Below, piece after piece: positions 36,701 to 48,180 of a stretch of 64,000 nucleotides of DNA (its first letter is position 1; each line of letters starts with the position of its first letter). The DNA lies in the NCBI GenBank assembly GCA_015680685.1, contig MNCI01002984.1:355279-419278 (forward strand). The letters are read 5' to 3'. The notes under the pieces are model-generated. The model ran no database searches and was not told the DNA's origin. It saw only the letters and a program-made list of their open reading frames with translations. Both the position numbers and the translations under genes were made by a program. Source of the stretch: Gnetum montanum. Its lineage: Eukaryota > Streptophyta > Gnetopsida > Gnetales > Gnetaceae.

Positions 36701-39700
36701 GTAGCCTACACAAGAAGAACACCGGGGCTGGATAAAATGGTAGGGGTTAACACCATCAAGCACCTCCAAGAACTAGGTCATTGTAGCTCACACAAGAGAT
36801 CACCGGCCTTGGATAGAATGATGGGGGGCATTTCTTTTATAAAACAAAAATTATCACAAAAACATGAAATACCAAGTGCACATGACACAAGAAAATGTTA
36901 ACTCATAAGCCCAAAACATGCATACCAAAAATCAAATCCAAGACACATGAGGGAATCCACGCATGACTCACAACTCACAAGAAATCCCACATGCCCTCAT
37001 GAAATAATCATCACTTGTCCATGCCAATACAACTTCAAATGCATACTAAAAATTTTGTACAACAAGGGTTTGAAATACACACCTTTACAGTTAAACTTGA
37101 TCATGTTAGAAAGGGAGAAGACACCTCAAGTTTGGGGTGTTGTCTAGCCAATAGCCTCAAGAAGTTAGCTTCAAATTGCAAGTCCAAGGTGCTGTTAAAA
37201 TCCTCCACAAAATCTGAGAAAACAGTCCCTTGAATCAGCCAAACAATACCCAAAAATCAGTCCCAATAGCCTTCAACAGCAGCAGAAAAATCCACCTTCC
37301 AAGAGCCCACATGAATGCTCAAGACAGCCCAAGAGATGGTTGAGAACAAGCAAGGAACTGCCACTCTTCCTCTCCTCTCCTCAACTCCTCACCCCTCTAA
37401 CTAGCATAGTCTTCCCTTGCTTGGCCAAAAGTGAAAATGAGAACAAACACCTTTTCTATTTATAGGATAGACGAGGCCCTCGGCTTGGGCAAAGACTTGT
37501 GCACAAAAGTTTACACAATGAACAAGGAGTAGATAACCCATTCTTCAAAAATCATTTTTTTAATTCATAGCATCATTGCTACTTGACTTGGACAAGCAAA
37601 CTCTCATGAGGGAGGAGACACATGAAATTGACTACATTCAAGAGAGTTACATGGCCCCTATTAAATGAGTCCCTTTTTTCCTTTTCCAGCTATTAATATG
37701 AAGTGGACAATTTGCATATAAATAACATAGACGCCATCATAAGCATGCTATAGAGCATATATCACCATCTCACATTGACTGTTCTTATGGCCCCACCTTT
37801 TTGTCTTGTTTTAAGTCACTTTTTAGTTTATATTCTATGAGGGTTTCTAATTTATTTTTAGCCTTTTATCTATTTTCCATGTTTCCTATAATTTATCTAG
37901 TAAAAATCATTGATACTAAACTTTTTGTTCATTCAACATTTTACACATGCCAAGCTGGTCGTAATGAGCACAAACATGCCATAACTACCATGCTAGAAAT
38001 TAATTTTTTAATTGAATCAAGGTAAATATGGTTCCATTGGGTACTTTTTTAATCATTTAATATTAAAATCTCAAAATATAAAACTCGAATTGAAAAAATG
38101 ATTGTAGATCTATACTTTAGGTGTAAAAATGAGTTGGTCCACCTAATTTGAGTGTGATCTAACAACTTTGAATTTTGACATATTTTAATTAATTAAATAT
38201 TTAATAATTTAAAAATTCTAACTAAACGTCAAAATACACCCTGAATCCACATCATGTTAATTTTCTAATATTATTCTAAAATAATGCTAGACTTTGCAAT
38301 GCTCATTCATTAATAATATATATATATTTTTAAAAAACTTAAAATTATAAAAAAAATTAGACAAAAATTTAAAAAACAATAGTAATTTTGCTTATGTAAC
38401 CCAAACAAAGGTCTTCATGTTACTAAGAAGTATTAGACACATCTACAAATGTATATATATAAGCCTTAAAACAAATTAAATTCTAAGTATTTAATAGAGT
38501 AGTACTAAGGTAACATGTACAAATGTGGGGCATTACAAATTACCTTTGTATGTGAACATGGAAACATACTTAAGCATACTTACTCTGAAGTTGACCAGAT
38601 ACAGTTTCAGAAACCCCCATACAAAGGTCGATATTACAAAAGTGTAAGAAATAAAGATACAGAAGGTAGACACGGTAGAAAAACAGACCTTGAGAAGCCT
38701 AGGGTATATTAGCAAAATTTTCAGAATGCGTAAGAAAATGTCACTGAAATTTATGGATAAAATTTTATGCCACAAGTGTTCATTGAATTCCTAGCAGAAA
38801 AAACCAAAACCAAAGAAGAATGATGTTGAAAACATCAAAATCCTCTTCGTTTGAAACAAGGCAAAAAATAAATCAAGAGAAACAAAATTTAAAGTAATGA
38901 GGAGAAGACAAAGGATGAAAGCATTGTGATGTTTTGCACTCGAAATTTTTTTGAGCTACACCATTCTTCCCCATTTTCCTACATGAAATGACATCGCTAA
39001 GAAAGAAGTTACAGCTGTAGAAATATATCACAGCGATGTGTACACCTCAAATATTGGTGAATTCTCCAATCTGTGATTGATGAGTGTTGGTACAAAGCCA
39101 TGTTATGTTTTCCAATCTTGATTGAACAATTTTTATGATAAGCAAGATATCAAGTATGTTTTTTCTTGTATGAAGCTTCTGTATCTGGGATATCTGGAGT
39201 GTCTGTATTAGTTATGTTTAGGTTTCATGATAGTTAAGAAACATTACCGTTGACTGCTTTATGTAATTGAGTAACACAGCCCATCATTTATGAATAAAAT
39301 ACAAAATCAACATATTAGATACATCTACGAGTGAAAGACAGAACTCACATTCATCAAATAAGAAGTAACTATATCAAATAAGAATTATATTTATATGCTC
39401 TCATTTTATTTCTTCAATGGCTCTGTAACTTTCCATTTTCTACATGTTAGTTGCCAACACCAATAGGGACTTTTCCAAATGCAGTCTCAATTTTATCACT
39501 GTAACTTAGTGTATATGAAAATTTTTAATTATGGCAGTTTGACAAAACAAAAGTCACTGTCATTGTTTTATTTTAAATGTTATTGTTAGAAAAACAGAAG
39601 TCGTTTAAATAGTAATACAGTACCAAAAACCTGTGAATGGCTCCGAAGTCGGACATTGAACGTATGTAAGTGCAGTTTTTGAATTTAGCGTACAAAAGTT

Positions 39701-41003
39701 AAATGCAGGGCATCTATGATTGTAGAGTTGCTGATTAATGTATTATCTTTTCTTTATCTCAGTAACTTGCTTTTCTAATATGTAGGTATTGGAAGAAAAA
39801 TTAACTGAAGCGAACTCAAATTCAGTGAGTTAAATTCTCTTTTTTATTTTCATTTTATATTTAAGATTTGTTGTGCTCTAGGTATTTTGAATTTTTCACT
39901 TTTGTAATAGTGGACAGGAGTGAAAGCGAGAAAAGAACTCGCATCGATTAGCGCCCTAATTATGTTTCTTCTTGGTTAGGAGAAGTATAAATTGATCAGG
40001 AAGTGTGTGGTGGGCCAGATCTATGATTCTTGTCCTGCAGATTTTGTTAGTGAAGTTGGTGAAAAGTTTGCCATTAGTCCAACAATCCTTAAGTGGAATC
40101 ATGTGCCAAGGCTTTGGAAATGGGGAGCTCATGGTGTTGCCCGTGTTTTTGATGCTCTCTTTCTCGAAAGAAATGAAAGGCTACGTGCAGAATACTGGCA
40201 AGCAATTTATTCGTTAGTGGTACTGACTTTGATTTTTACTTAAAGGACAAAATTAAAATAGACTTCTTTTTTCTCTCCCCCTGAGTCTATTAGATGTTGC
40301 ATACAGTACGTGGGTCCAATCCTCATACTCTGCTCAGAAGATGATGAAATCTCAAGTTACGAGACAATTACAAACTTCGCTACTCGGTTGAGAAAACTTG
40401 GAGGCTGCATTAGAGTAGTTTCATGGAAGAATTCTCTTCATGTTGGTAAGGATGTAATATGTTTTATCTACAGCTAATGATACTACTAACAAGGCTTGCT
40501 TATTCTTGGGATAGTTTTTGTCAGCAAGAAATGTACTTTTTTGAAAAAATGATTTAAATTTTGTGCAAGGTCATTATATGCTCCATCCAGAGGAATACGG
40601 AGATGCTGTAGCCTGGCTTTTCAATCAAGCTTTTTCCTTATACCAAATATCTTGGTCGTTAGCCGCTGAAAAAACTGTGCCACGAGTACTCACCCAAAGC
40701 CCTTGCCATGGATTGTTGTTGTCTCACACATGCCAACAGAATGATGCAATAGGTACGATGCAAACAAATTATCATCCAGATATGTGCAAAAAATTGTTAA
40801 CGAAGAATCAGAGTTTATGCAAGCAGACGTTGACACAGTCAATTATTGATCACCTTGTAGAGATGGACACAGCAGAGAATCCTAAAACTTCACATATAGA
40901 GATTTGCAAAACTTCCATTCACCGGAAAGATCAATGTGTCAAGTATCATGTTGGACAAGCTTTGTGCAATATTCTTAGATTTAAAAGTCATTCCAGGTTG
41001 TAG
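30544..41003 (+). CDS. DUF829/TMEM53-like alpha/beta hydrolase, seven coding exons
   Basis: Coding exons: 30,544-30,761; 32,456-32,513; 32,598-32,678; 39,786-39,824; 39,980-40,219; 40,307-40,445; 40,570-41,003. All introns are GT...AG, phases agree, and the spliced frame is 402 codons plus stop. The pieces match plant DUF829 (TMEM53-type) proteins: GIVVICAWMSSERRHLLNYA, LGWNSLVVQP, VVFASFSGGATACM (nucleophile elbow, Ser107), GQIYDSCPADFVSEVG, ILILCSEDDEISSY (acid Asp225) and SLHVGHYMLHPEEY (His257 or His260). The triad is assigned by family analogy. The last 120 residues are a family-type tail ending in a basic SRL. TMEM53 is linked to the nuclear envelope in animals; the plant role and substrate are unknown. 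It is the only intact gene seen here. Confidence 0.9.
30762..32455 (+). other. Intron 1
   Basis: 1,694 bp, GTATGT...ACAG. It holds a near-copy of exon 2 at about 32,411-32,450 just before the acceptor, and otherwise AT-rich sequence without recognisable elements. Confidence 0.75.
32456..32513 (+). CDS. Coding exon 2 of the DUF829-like gene
   Basis: 58 bases completing Met73 and giving NFPSLSIGLASVVLDKLSK (residues 74-92). The acceptor is TTAACAG|G and the donor AAG|GTCAGA. It aligns with the F-P-x-x-x...VL..L segment that follows the first strand in family members. Confidence 0.82.
32598..32678 (+). CDS. Coding exon 3, nucleophile elbow
   Basis: 27 residues (93-119) including VVFASFSGGATACM. 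SFSGG is the DUF829 form of the hydrolase G-x-S-x-G elbow. The acceptor is TATGCAG|GAG and the donor CAG|GTATAT; both phases are 0. Confidence 0.9.
33601..33820 (+). repeat. 110-bp exact tandem duplication in intron 3
   Basis: AATGAGATCACCTGTGATG and the sequence after it recur at 33,711 with no difference seen across the 110-bp unit, so the event is recent or an assembly duplication. Confidence 0.9.
34400..36600. other. Intron 3 interior without recognised elements
   Basis: Short frames only. Microsatellite-like A runs lie at about 36,120-36,136. I cannot assign any family. Confidence 0.45.
36900..37570 (-). repeat. Possible decayed LTR fragment
   Basis: CTATTTATAGGATAG (about 37,457) resembles, on the minus strand, the CCTATAAATAG promoter of the LTRs here, and lies in a stretch richer in CA dinucleotides than its surroundings. 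No matching termini, primer site or second copy were found, so the call is weak. Confidence 0.25.
39786..39824 (+). CDS. Coding exon 4 of the DUF829-like gene
   Basis: A 39-base micro-exon coding for VLEEKLTEANSNS (residues 120-132), phase 0 at both ends, acceptor ATGTAG|GTA and donor TCA|GTGAGT. It bridges the elbow helix and the next strand, where relatives have a variable acidic loop. The donor is consensus; that supports the exon although the peptide is short. Confidence 0.78.
39980..40219 (+). CDS. Coding exon 5 of the DUF829-like gene
   Basis: 80 residues (133-212): KCVVGQIYDSCPADFVSEVG through RAEYWQAIYSLV, the best-conserved helical lid region of the family. The donor may be GTG|GTACTG (used here) or, one codon earlier, TTA|GTGGTA; both keep phase 0. 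Confidence 0.88.
40307..40445 (+). CDS. Coding exon 6, acid residue
   Basis: Starts YVGPILILCSEDDEISSYET and runs to SWKNSLHV plus one base of Gly259. It carries the acidic member of the putative triad (Asp225) and His257. Acceptor ATACAG|TAC, donor TTG|GTAAGG. Confidence 0.9.
40570..41003 (+). CDS. Coding exon 7 and stop
   Basis: Residues 259-402. GHYMLHPEEYGDAVAWLFNQ completes the hydrolase domain; the remaining about 120 residues are less conserved, Ser/Thr/Gln-rich and end FKSHSRL. Length and a basic SRL end recall the C-terminal extension of plant relatives. The terminal SRL would also fit a peroxisomal PTS1 signal, which is inference only. Confidence 0.85.
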
Positions 41004-41903
41004 TAGGAAACAGTTAATTAAGAGACAATTGACATTTTTTAAATTGAGATCACGCCTTTATTCCTAAAGAAGGAAGCCGTTCCCATGGATTTTTTCCTTG
41101 TTTGAATGAATGCGTGATCAACAAATATATTAAGACACCAATGTCCGTTCATGTTCTTAATTTAATAAACCTTTTAATGACATGGCCATGAAGTAAATTT
41201 GAAGAAACTTTACTGTGTCGCTTTCAGCAAAGAATTCTGAATTTGATCGTTAGTCATAATCATAAGGAATGTATACACCTGGTGTTTTCCTAAATGATCA
41301 AGGTTAAACATTTCGCTTTCGGAAGCTAGAAGTATTCCTACAACAGCAGACCTCGGTGAAGCACACAAGAATAGTCATTGATTAGCCTACGAAATTAAGA
41401 AAGCAAATCATTATTTGTTATTAGTAAAATGTTATCATTAGACCATTTGTTTTTTACGATCAAATTCAGAATCGCATAATAATCTAATTTGAGTATGCAA
41501 GCATGAAAGTATAATGAGTCAAATTGGAGGTGCAATGAGTAAGGGATAATTTTTGGTTTGATTTTTTATTCCTGTATAATTAAGTATTAGTTTCCTTCAT
41601 GTTTTTAATGATTGTGTGAATACATTTTTGTAAGTTAATATCAATACAACTTAATATGTTTTTGCAATGCAGTTTAATGGGAGCCAACTTTATTTTGTTG
41701 GGATAATGTTAGGATGATGATAGTTTTTCATTAATTTTGTTCTAGGAAAACTAGCTAACCATTCAAGATGTATGTTTAGGTAGCATAGGTTAGAGTAGAG
41801 GTCTAAAGTCCATGCGTGGACTTGTTTAGAGTTTGTAACCTTTAAAATTTGGATACTCTATAAGATTGTGAGTTAGTGGCAAGCTTGTTATAAGGGTACA
41901 AGT
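41004..41903 (+). other. 3' UTR and downstream flank
   Basis: AATAAA at 41,164-41,169 is a possible polyadenylation signal about 160 bp after the stop. Beyond about 41,450 no coding sequence was seen. The stretch from 41,697 (TGTTGGGATAATG) to the target site at 41,903, with 48,982-49,170 beyond the inserted element, may be an older LTR and leader. Confidence 0.45.
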
Positions 41904-42683
41904 TGATGAGTGGCAAGGTACTCATACACTCAACCATATGAATACGAGCATTACGTGCACGATCCGGTTAAACGCCAAAGACTAAGTGCTTATGCGCCTT
42001 TTGGAATACTTAAGGTTAATCAATCGTTGTCTTCCCAGACTTACTTGTATTGTCATGGTTGTATGGTTAAGTAAGTCTGAGGCATGTGATTTTTATGTCT
42101 TTTATCTTTTAATCGCCTATGCTAAGAGAGAAAAGGGTGAAGAGTCTAAGTAACTAACTTTCACTAACTAAGCTTTAATTGTCCTAGCATCAATATTTGT
42201 TCCCACTTACCGTACACACTTTGAACCAGTGCAACGCTACTGGTATTACCAAACGCTATTTGTTACTGGGTTACCAAGCGTAGCACACATGCTTGAAGTG
42301 GTCGTACTGAATGCACTTAACTAGGAGTTGAGGTTGAGAGAGATTAATTATCTAAGAAAGAATTTAAGCATTTAACATTAATTAAATCCTAATTAGCTTA
42401 GTCCATGCACTGCAAGGTTTATCAGAAAGTTCGTCTTTATTTCCGTACACAAATGTGTGCTTAGGTACAATTTGCTCGAATAAAGATCCGTTCACTTTGA
42501 GACTCCTACTGCAGGCACATGGAAATTATTCTATCTCTGGAATGGTAAAACTATTAGAGTTTAGCAAAGGGTCTAGATCTAGATGAGGAAACAAGGAAAA
42601 GCTGCCTCTTATTTATAGACAAGGCGACAAGCTGCGATATTGGATACGCGATATCGTGGCCCATGCTATATTGCGTCTCATCA
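41904..42683 (-). repeat. 3' LTR of the gag-protease gypsy element
   Basis: 780 bp, collinear with 48,181-48,981 (AAGTAAGTCTGAGG, TAATTGTCCTAGCATCAATAT). GATATC/GATATT motifs cluster at 42,635-42,675 near CTTATTTATAG. Confidence 0.85.
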
Positions 42684-44639
42684 TACCTCCATGATTGAAT
42701 GAAAACTCGTCCTCGAGTTCCTTACAAAATATTGGGAAGGTATGAGATTATTGACTTGAATGACACTAATGGTAGATGGGGTGACATGTGAATGGATCAT
42801 CATTACAATACATAGGAAAATTTAGTATTCATCACAACAAGAGTGAACACTATACATAATTGACATCCAACCTTATTTGGCAACTGAGAGATAAGAGAGA
42901 AGAGAGAGAGACAAGAAGAAGTCTGCTGCTGCCAACGCCAAGATTGCATCTTTCGTTGTCCATCCATAAGTGCGCCATCAATCTTGTCTCTTGCATAACT
43001 GCTTCAGCGCCAGTCCATTCCGAGTGTTTCCTCCCGATCCAATCCATTGTTGTATGATTACCATCAGCACACACAACACAGTCTGATAGTAGCAAGGATA
43101 AATGAATCATAATGCAATTAATACCTTGCTTCGGTGTAAGGTCCATTGGCTAAGTTGTGATATGGTTGATACAGATCTGGAGATATAATACTGGTGACTA
43201 CTCGAGGTGTAGGGGTTTAGAGAAAATCAAAAAAATTGGACCAGGACCCCCATGATTGAGAGCGAATCTCTGGTAGCGATAGAATGGAAAAAGATAATGA
43301 ACAAGAAGGATGGAGAAAAAGAAACAATGGCCACGCCAATAAAATGGATGTCAAAGATGGCAATGACCAAAATAATTGGTGATTGTAGAAATGTTTAAAG
43401 GAAAGAAATTAACGGATGCACCAAATAGAAATGCCAATGGATCCTCCCCAAAGCAGGCTTATGCCCTTAATGCTCTGACAATCCCACACTCAAAGAGTCC
43501 GTAGGCTTTAAGAATGTCATTCAGAGACAATAGTTAAAGTCTTAACCACAAGAGTTTACCAAAAAGAAAACAATGCATCCACCAAAATATGGACTACTAA
43601 TACAACCGACAATGAGGTGATAAATGGGGAAAGAAGGATGGAAAGAAGAGAATGGAATGAAATCTCAAGAACAAGGTGGTGTACAGCCCCTTGTGTATTA
43701 ATGGTTAATGTGACTTAGTAGATCCCATTCCACATCCGGCCTCAAACAAACCACATTCAGTGACTTCGCATTAATACATTCAGCCCATCCATCCACTTGA
43801 GGTAACAAGAATGCCTTTACCAAAGAGCCACCACCATTCCGACGAAATGAAGGGGGAGAGAGTAGGAAGCGAGAAGGGCCTTAGTTAGAGGGAACATGTT
43901 TATTTTAGTTCCATAACCAGTGCTTGTAGCCTAAATGATTATTTCGTCTAAGGGATGTGCTTTGAATTCTCACTATTTTATTTTTTTTATTTTTATTTTT
44001 GTGTGAGAACCACACCATGCAAAGACTTATTATTTTTATTTGCTCAGCTTCCCGATAATTTGGCAATGTCGGAATGGTAAGAAAACTCAAAAAGAAAACA
44101 TCTAAGCACCCAAGAGGATGGCCAGCACAAGTGCATCAAATCCCCTTGAATTCACATCCTTTTCAATCTTTGAGTCCTTCCTTAGTTTGAGAAATGCCTA
44201 GTCACTAGTTTTTTGATAGTTTTTATTATTGAGAAAGGGATTGTACAGTTCCAAGCCAAGAGAGCATATAGAATTTTATGGATGTATGGATGTAGTGGAC
44301 TCATTGCCTGCTATATCAAAAGAACCATACCTTAGTATCAACATCATAACTTAAAGGTAAAACCAAACATTAGCAATCAATGGAATATAGTTCATACCAT
44401 CTTCGGAGCACTTATTAAGTGACAAATCAAAAAAAATAATCAAGCACACAAAGAAATGAAAAAGTATAACGATGTTGTAAAACAAAAATAAGAAAAGTTA
44501 AAGAAATTTGTAAAACAAAAATGTGTAAAACAAAAATTTAAAAAGAATTGAGGGCCTCAAATGATTAGCATAGGTTGCCATCTCCCCCATGACAGAATTG
44601 AAAGGGAGAGATCCGAAATAAGGAGCAAGGTCGTTCTCT
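42684..44639 (-). other. Noncoding tail of the gag-protease gypsy element
   Basis: Begins with a purine tract on the minus strand (CATGGAGGTA) and ACTCGTCCTCGAG on +. It is collinear with 7,321-9,439. The 98-codon minus frame (43,146-42,850) has no counterpart in the related element and is taken as chance. Confidence 0.65.
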
Positions 44640-45430
44640 CTAAAATGTGCTATGTGCATAAACCGTTCTAGGTTCATGATAAGGGTTGGTTGGTTGCACA
44701 CAGACTAGTATTCTCCTATCTGAGTACTCATTTGGATTTTCTAAGAGTTTCCAACTTCCCTCGATTGATGGTTTCAGATTAAGGGTTGGAAGTTGGTGAC
44801 ACTCTTGTTTCAATGCATCTATGCTTTCTTCGTGGGCGCAAGTTGATCCCCCAATTAGTTCCATGCATATTGGTGGATTGCTGTCTTGATTAGCTGTCAA
44901 CCACTGGGTGTTCTCTTGTTGTGTGGTTGCTACATATAGGCACTTTTGTATGCTAACTTCCTGGGCACACCAGTTGCATGCAGGAGATGTTGAACGCTCT
45001 TGTACGCTATCACCCTCTATATCACTGTATCTGATGCATGGAACCTTCTTCTTCTCAATCTTTCCATAAGTAATTTCCTTAGATATTTCTAGGGAAAGAT
45101 CATGGATTCCTAGGCATGCGTTCACGGTACTTAGCCATGCCCTTCCCATTATTATTGGGAAGTCCCCCTTGTCATTGTTGACTTGTATCACTAGGAAATC
45201 AGCTGGGTATGACCAACCACACATAGTGGTAACGATGTCCTCCACCAATCCCAAGGGAATAGTGATGGACTGATCACCTAGCTCTAAGCGAATATTGCTC
45301 TTCTTTACTGGAGGCAGGTTCCAGGCTTTATACATTTCTTGCGATATCAAGTTGACTTCGAAACTTGAGTTAAGAAGAGCTTTACGTGGTTCATTCCTAG
45401 CGACTTAGAGGTAGATTAAAGGACTTCCAG
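44640..45430 (-). pseudogene. Gypsy protease, nearly open
   Basis: 236 codons open from 45,350: SQEMYKAWNLPPVKKSNIRL, GDQSITIPLGLVEDIVTTMC, then DFPIIMGRAWLSTVNA, ending in an acidic linker. Upstream, on the same frame, is LLNSSFEVNLI where the active-site DxGxxxNLI should be: Asn replaces Asp and Ser-Phe replaces Gly. The linker (CLYVATTQQENTQWLT) matches 11,700-11,750. The frame then runs to HSTF and a stop in the noncoding tail, marking the pol deletion. Confidence 0.8.
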
Positions 45431-45890
45431 GATCAGAGAGTTTCCTAGGAAGATGACCCACCTTTATCTAGTTAGTGACGGTATGTGTTAACATAACCGT
45501 ATGCGTTGAGCTCTGTTGTTGGTTTGAAGGGAGCTTCGAAGCCTTATTTGATGGAGGAATGTTTGGAGGTTCAACCGCTTGTGGTTGTGAGAGCTTGTTT
45601 GGACTGTTGGTTCTAAAGAAAGGTCTTCTCCTTGTACGGTTGTCAAAACTAGCAGTGGGTTGAAGGTTTACAGCTCTTGTAGCATTGCATTGCTACGGTT
45701 GAATGGGGAGTTCCCCTTGCATCGCTGGAGTAGATGGTAGTGGAGCTATCGGTGTAAGAGTTGTGGGTGGATTTGGAGGACGGTATGCATGTGGTGTATC
45801 TCTCCCAGGAGAAGGAGTCTTATAATACTCCCGAGCTTGGTAGTGACATTGTGGGGTCACGTGAACAATAGAGTCACTTGGAGAGATTGG

Positions 45891-48034
45891 CTACTGCACG
45901 TAGTAGCCATATGGATCCAGTTGCCAGTAAGGGTATTGTTGCCTTGGTAGTGGCATCCCCCATGATTGTGGGTATTGCCACTGCTGGTGTTGTTTCATAG
46001 GTTGTGGCAGAGTTCCACTTAGATAATATGTTAACGGTTGGTGGAACTGCCTCGGGTTACCTTGGGGATAAGGTAACCGACGGGGTGCTTGTCGTTTGTT
46101 AAGTCTTAGGTTGAGTGCATACACCCTAGATTCTTGCAGATGTGAGATTATTGGGCAACATCCCTTAGGATGGTCATATTGGCATATTTCACATCCACCG
46201 TCATCGTCTGTATCCGAATCCACAACCTCTTCAGTGATAGCTATTTTACCCTTACCTTTGTAATGTGCATGGTCCAAATCCCTCTTCTTTTTCTTATCAT
46301 GGTCACTACTTCGCTTCTTAGACTCCTCTACGATTTTTAAAATAGATTCAAATCTACTATCTAAGGAGTCCCACATTTGATCTACCTTAGCTGACACTTC
46401 TGTTGTTAATTTCTGAAGTGGCAAGGTTTTCCTACTCACCAACTCTTTGAGTGGTGACTCATCCTCCTCCTCACAAAATCTCACTCCCCTCTTCTAGAGG
46501 GAAGGATCACGGTTATACTCTTCTGCCACTTTCTCTCTTACATAACTCACCTTCTTCCTTAGCTACTTGCTCCAACAATCTATGAACCTCATGGGACCTA
46601 AGTTCAGATAATCTTCCTTGGGCATATGTCCCAAGGGTTCTCTTGGTTTCATGTCTTAGCCCATCTACGAGATGGCATAGTTGATCCTGTTGTGCGTAAT
46701 CATGGCCTGGGCAACGATGTAGTAATGCATAATATCAGCCCATGGTAGCATCCAAGGGTTCGTGATTACCCTGCTTCCATCCTTGGATATGCTTTCTCAA
46801 GTTGGACACTCGGGAGTACGTTTAATATTTATCGTTAAACAATTCTAGCATCGTACTCCACCTTTGAATGGATTTATGTTCTAAGGACCAGTACCAGCTT
46901 TCTGCTTCTTTTATGAGTGTCTTTGGGAACAAATTTAATTTTTGCCACTCATTTTCAATGTTCTACAAGGCATAGGCATCGTGAAATGCTTGTAAGTGAT
47001 TCTGCGGATCAGCGATGTTTCCCCCCCTCAAATCATGGGATATTATTCATGTCTAGTCTCTTGATCTGGCTATCTTTTTGGTGCCTTGTAGGTATTCTAA
47101 TGGCCTCCGTGATGTCTAACATGCTTTGGGTTGCAAGTAGGGGTTCGTCATGGTCATTTCTTTCATGGCATCTGTGATGTCTACGTGGTTCCCTACTTTT
47201 CCTTCTTCCATATCGTGATTCCCTAGAATGCCCTCATCCCCGCTTTCGACTCTCTTGTCAAGGTTTCTCAATTTGCTTACCCTTGTCCTCCTGATGAGGT
47301 TCCTGGTGACTGCATCTCGACGTTGAAGGAGAGGGTGAATGTTGCAATGAAGGGGAAGAGGAAGAAGAACCATCACCATGATGATGTTTCCTACATTCCC
47401 TTTGGTAATCTCGACCCTGATCGTGATGACGATCAAAATGCTCGTCCTTATCTTGTGTTTGTGTTCCCTCATTGAGCACTTGGTGTTCATGGGAATCAGA
47501 ACCAGGGTTGTGTATCGTGGAGTGAAGGTTCTGACACATCACCTCCTCACTATCATTAGGAGGGGAAACATCTTTTTGTGGAGAACCTATTAAGATAGGT
47601 TCACCACCCTTAATTTCTCTTATGATGGGCGAAGCATTATGGGGTCCTTTGCCCTTCAACGATGTGTGGTAACTCTCCTGTCGCGAGTCCCGTTGACGTT
47701 GTGCTTTTGTGGGATGGTAGTCCCTTACATTGTAATCGCATGCAATGTACTCAGCATATAATTGCGACATGCCAATTCGTGCAAGGGCACAAAGGAGCAT
47801 GTTGGGGGCGACTCTATTTAGAGGCAACACTATGTTACCCTCCAAGTCTCTTCAATGCAGTTGTTCATCTTGATGGAAGACAAAGGTAAAGTCGGGTATA
47901 TAATCATCGTGATGAGTATATACCACACTAAATTATTGAGGAATTGACGGTTCTTGGTTATGTATGTTGTGCCACCGATTGTCTCTAGTGTTGGTCCTAG
48001 GTAATGAAGTGCTTTTGTGTGGAGAAGAAGACAT
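45891..48034 (-). pseudogene. Gypsy gag of the second minus element
   Basis: Starts MSSSPHKSTSLP at 48,034; only two stops interrupt the first 260 codons. ORF 47,845-47,258 includes NIVLPLNRVAPNML, ARIGMSQLYAEY and a Ser/Gln/His-rich tract (HHGDGSSSSSPSLQHSPSPS). 46,484-45,891 carries coiled-coil-like VDQMWDSLDSRFESILKIVE, an acidic-basic stretch and the zinc knuckle CEICQYDHPKGCCP, then a Pro/Gln/Tyr-rich tail. The capsid block between (about 46,900-46,500) has shifts and stops. Confidence 0.8.
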
Positions 48035-48180
48035 TTTAGTCTTATTCGGTGTGCTGTTTGTTGTTATGTTATTTTTTCTCTTGATTAACCCTAAGGGTTT
48101 GTTTTAGCTCCCAACGATGTCAATGATTTCCTATGTTCTACGTAGCGCACAAACAACTAAGTCCCCAGCAACGACTCCAA

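Larger units (their letters stand above)
32679..39785 (+). other. Intron 3, 7.1 kb
   Basis: The largest intron of the gene. It holds a 110-bp tandem duplication (33,601-33,820) and a possible decayed minus-strand LTR at about 36,900-37,570. AT-rich sequence around 38,040-38,470 shows nothing further. It splits the protein just after the nucleophile elbow. No host exon missing from the protein model is evident inside it. Confidence 0.75.

Noticed and set aside
36641-36900. 86-residue frame with a repeated TPGLDKM / SPALDRM phrase
   Set aside because: The repeat is a degenerate nucleotide duplication about 80 bp apart; no protein family is suggested.
42850-43146. 98-residue minus frame in the gypsy tail
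   Set aside because: No equivalent in the collinear tail at 7,321-9,439; probably chance.
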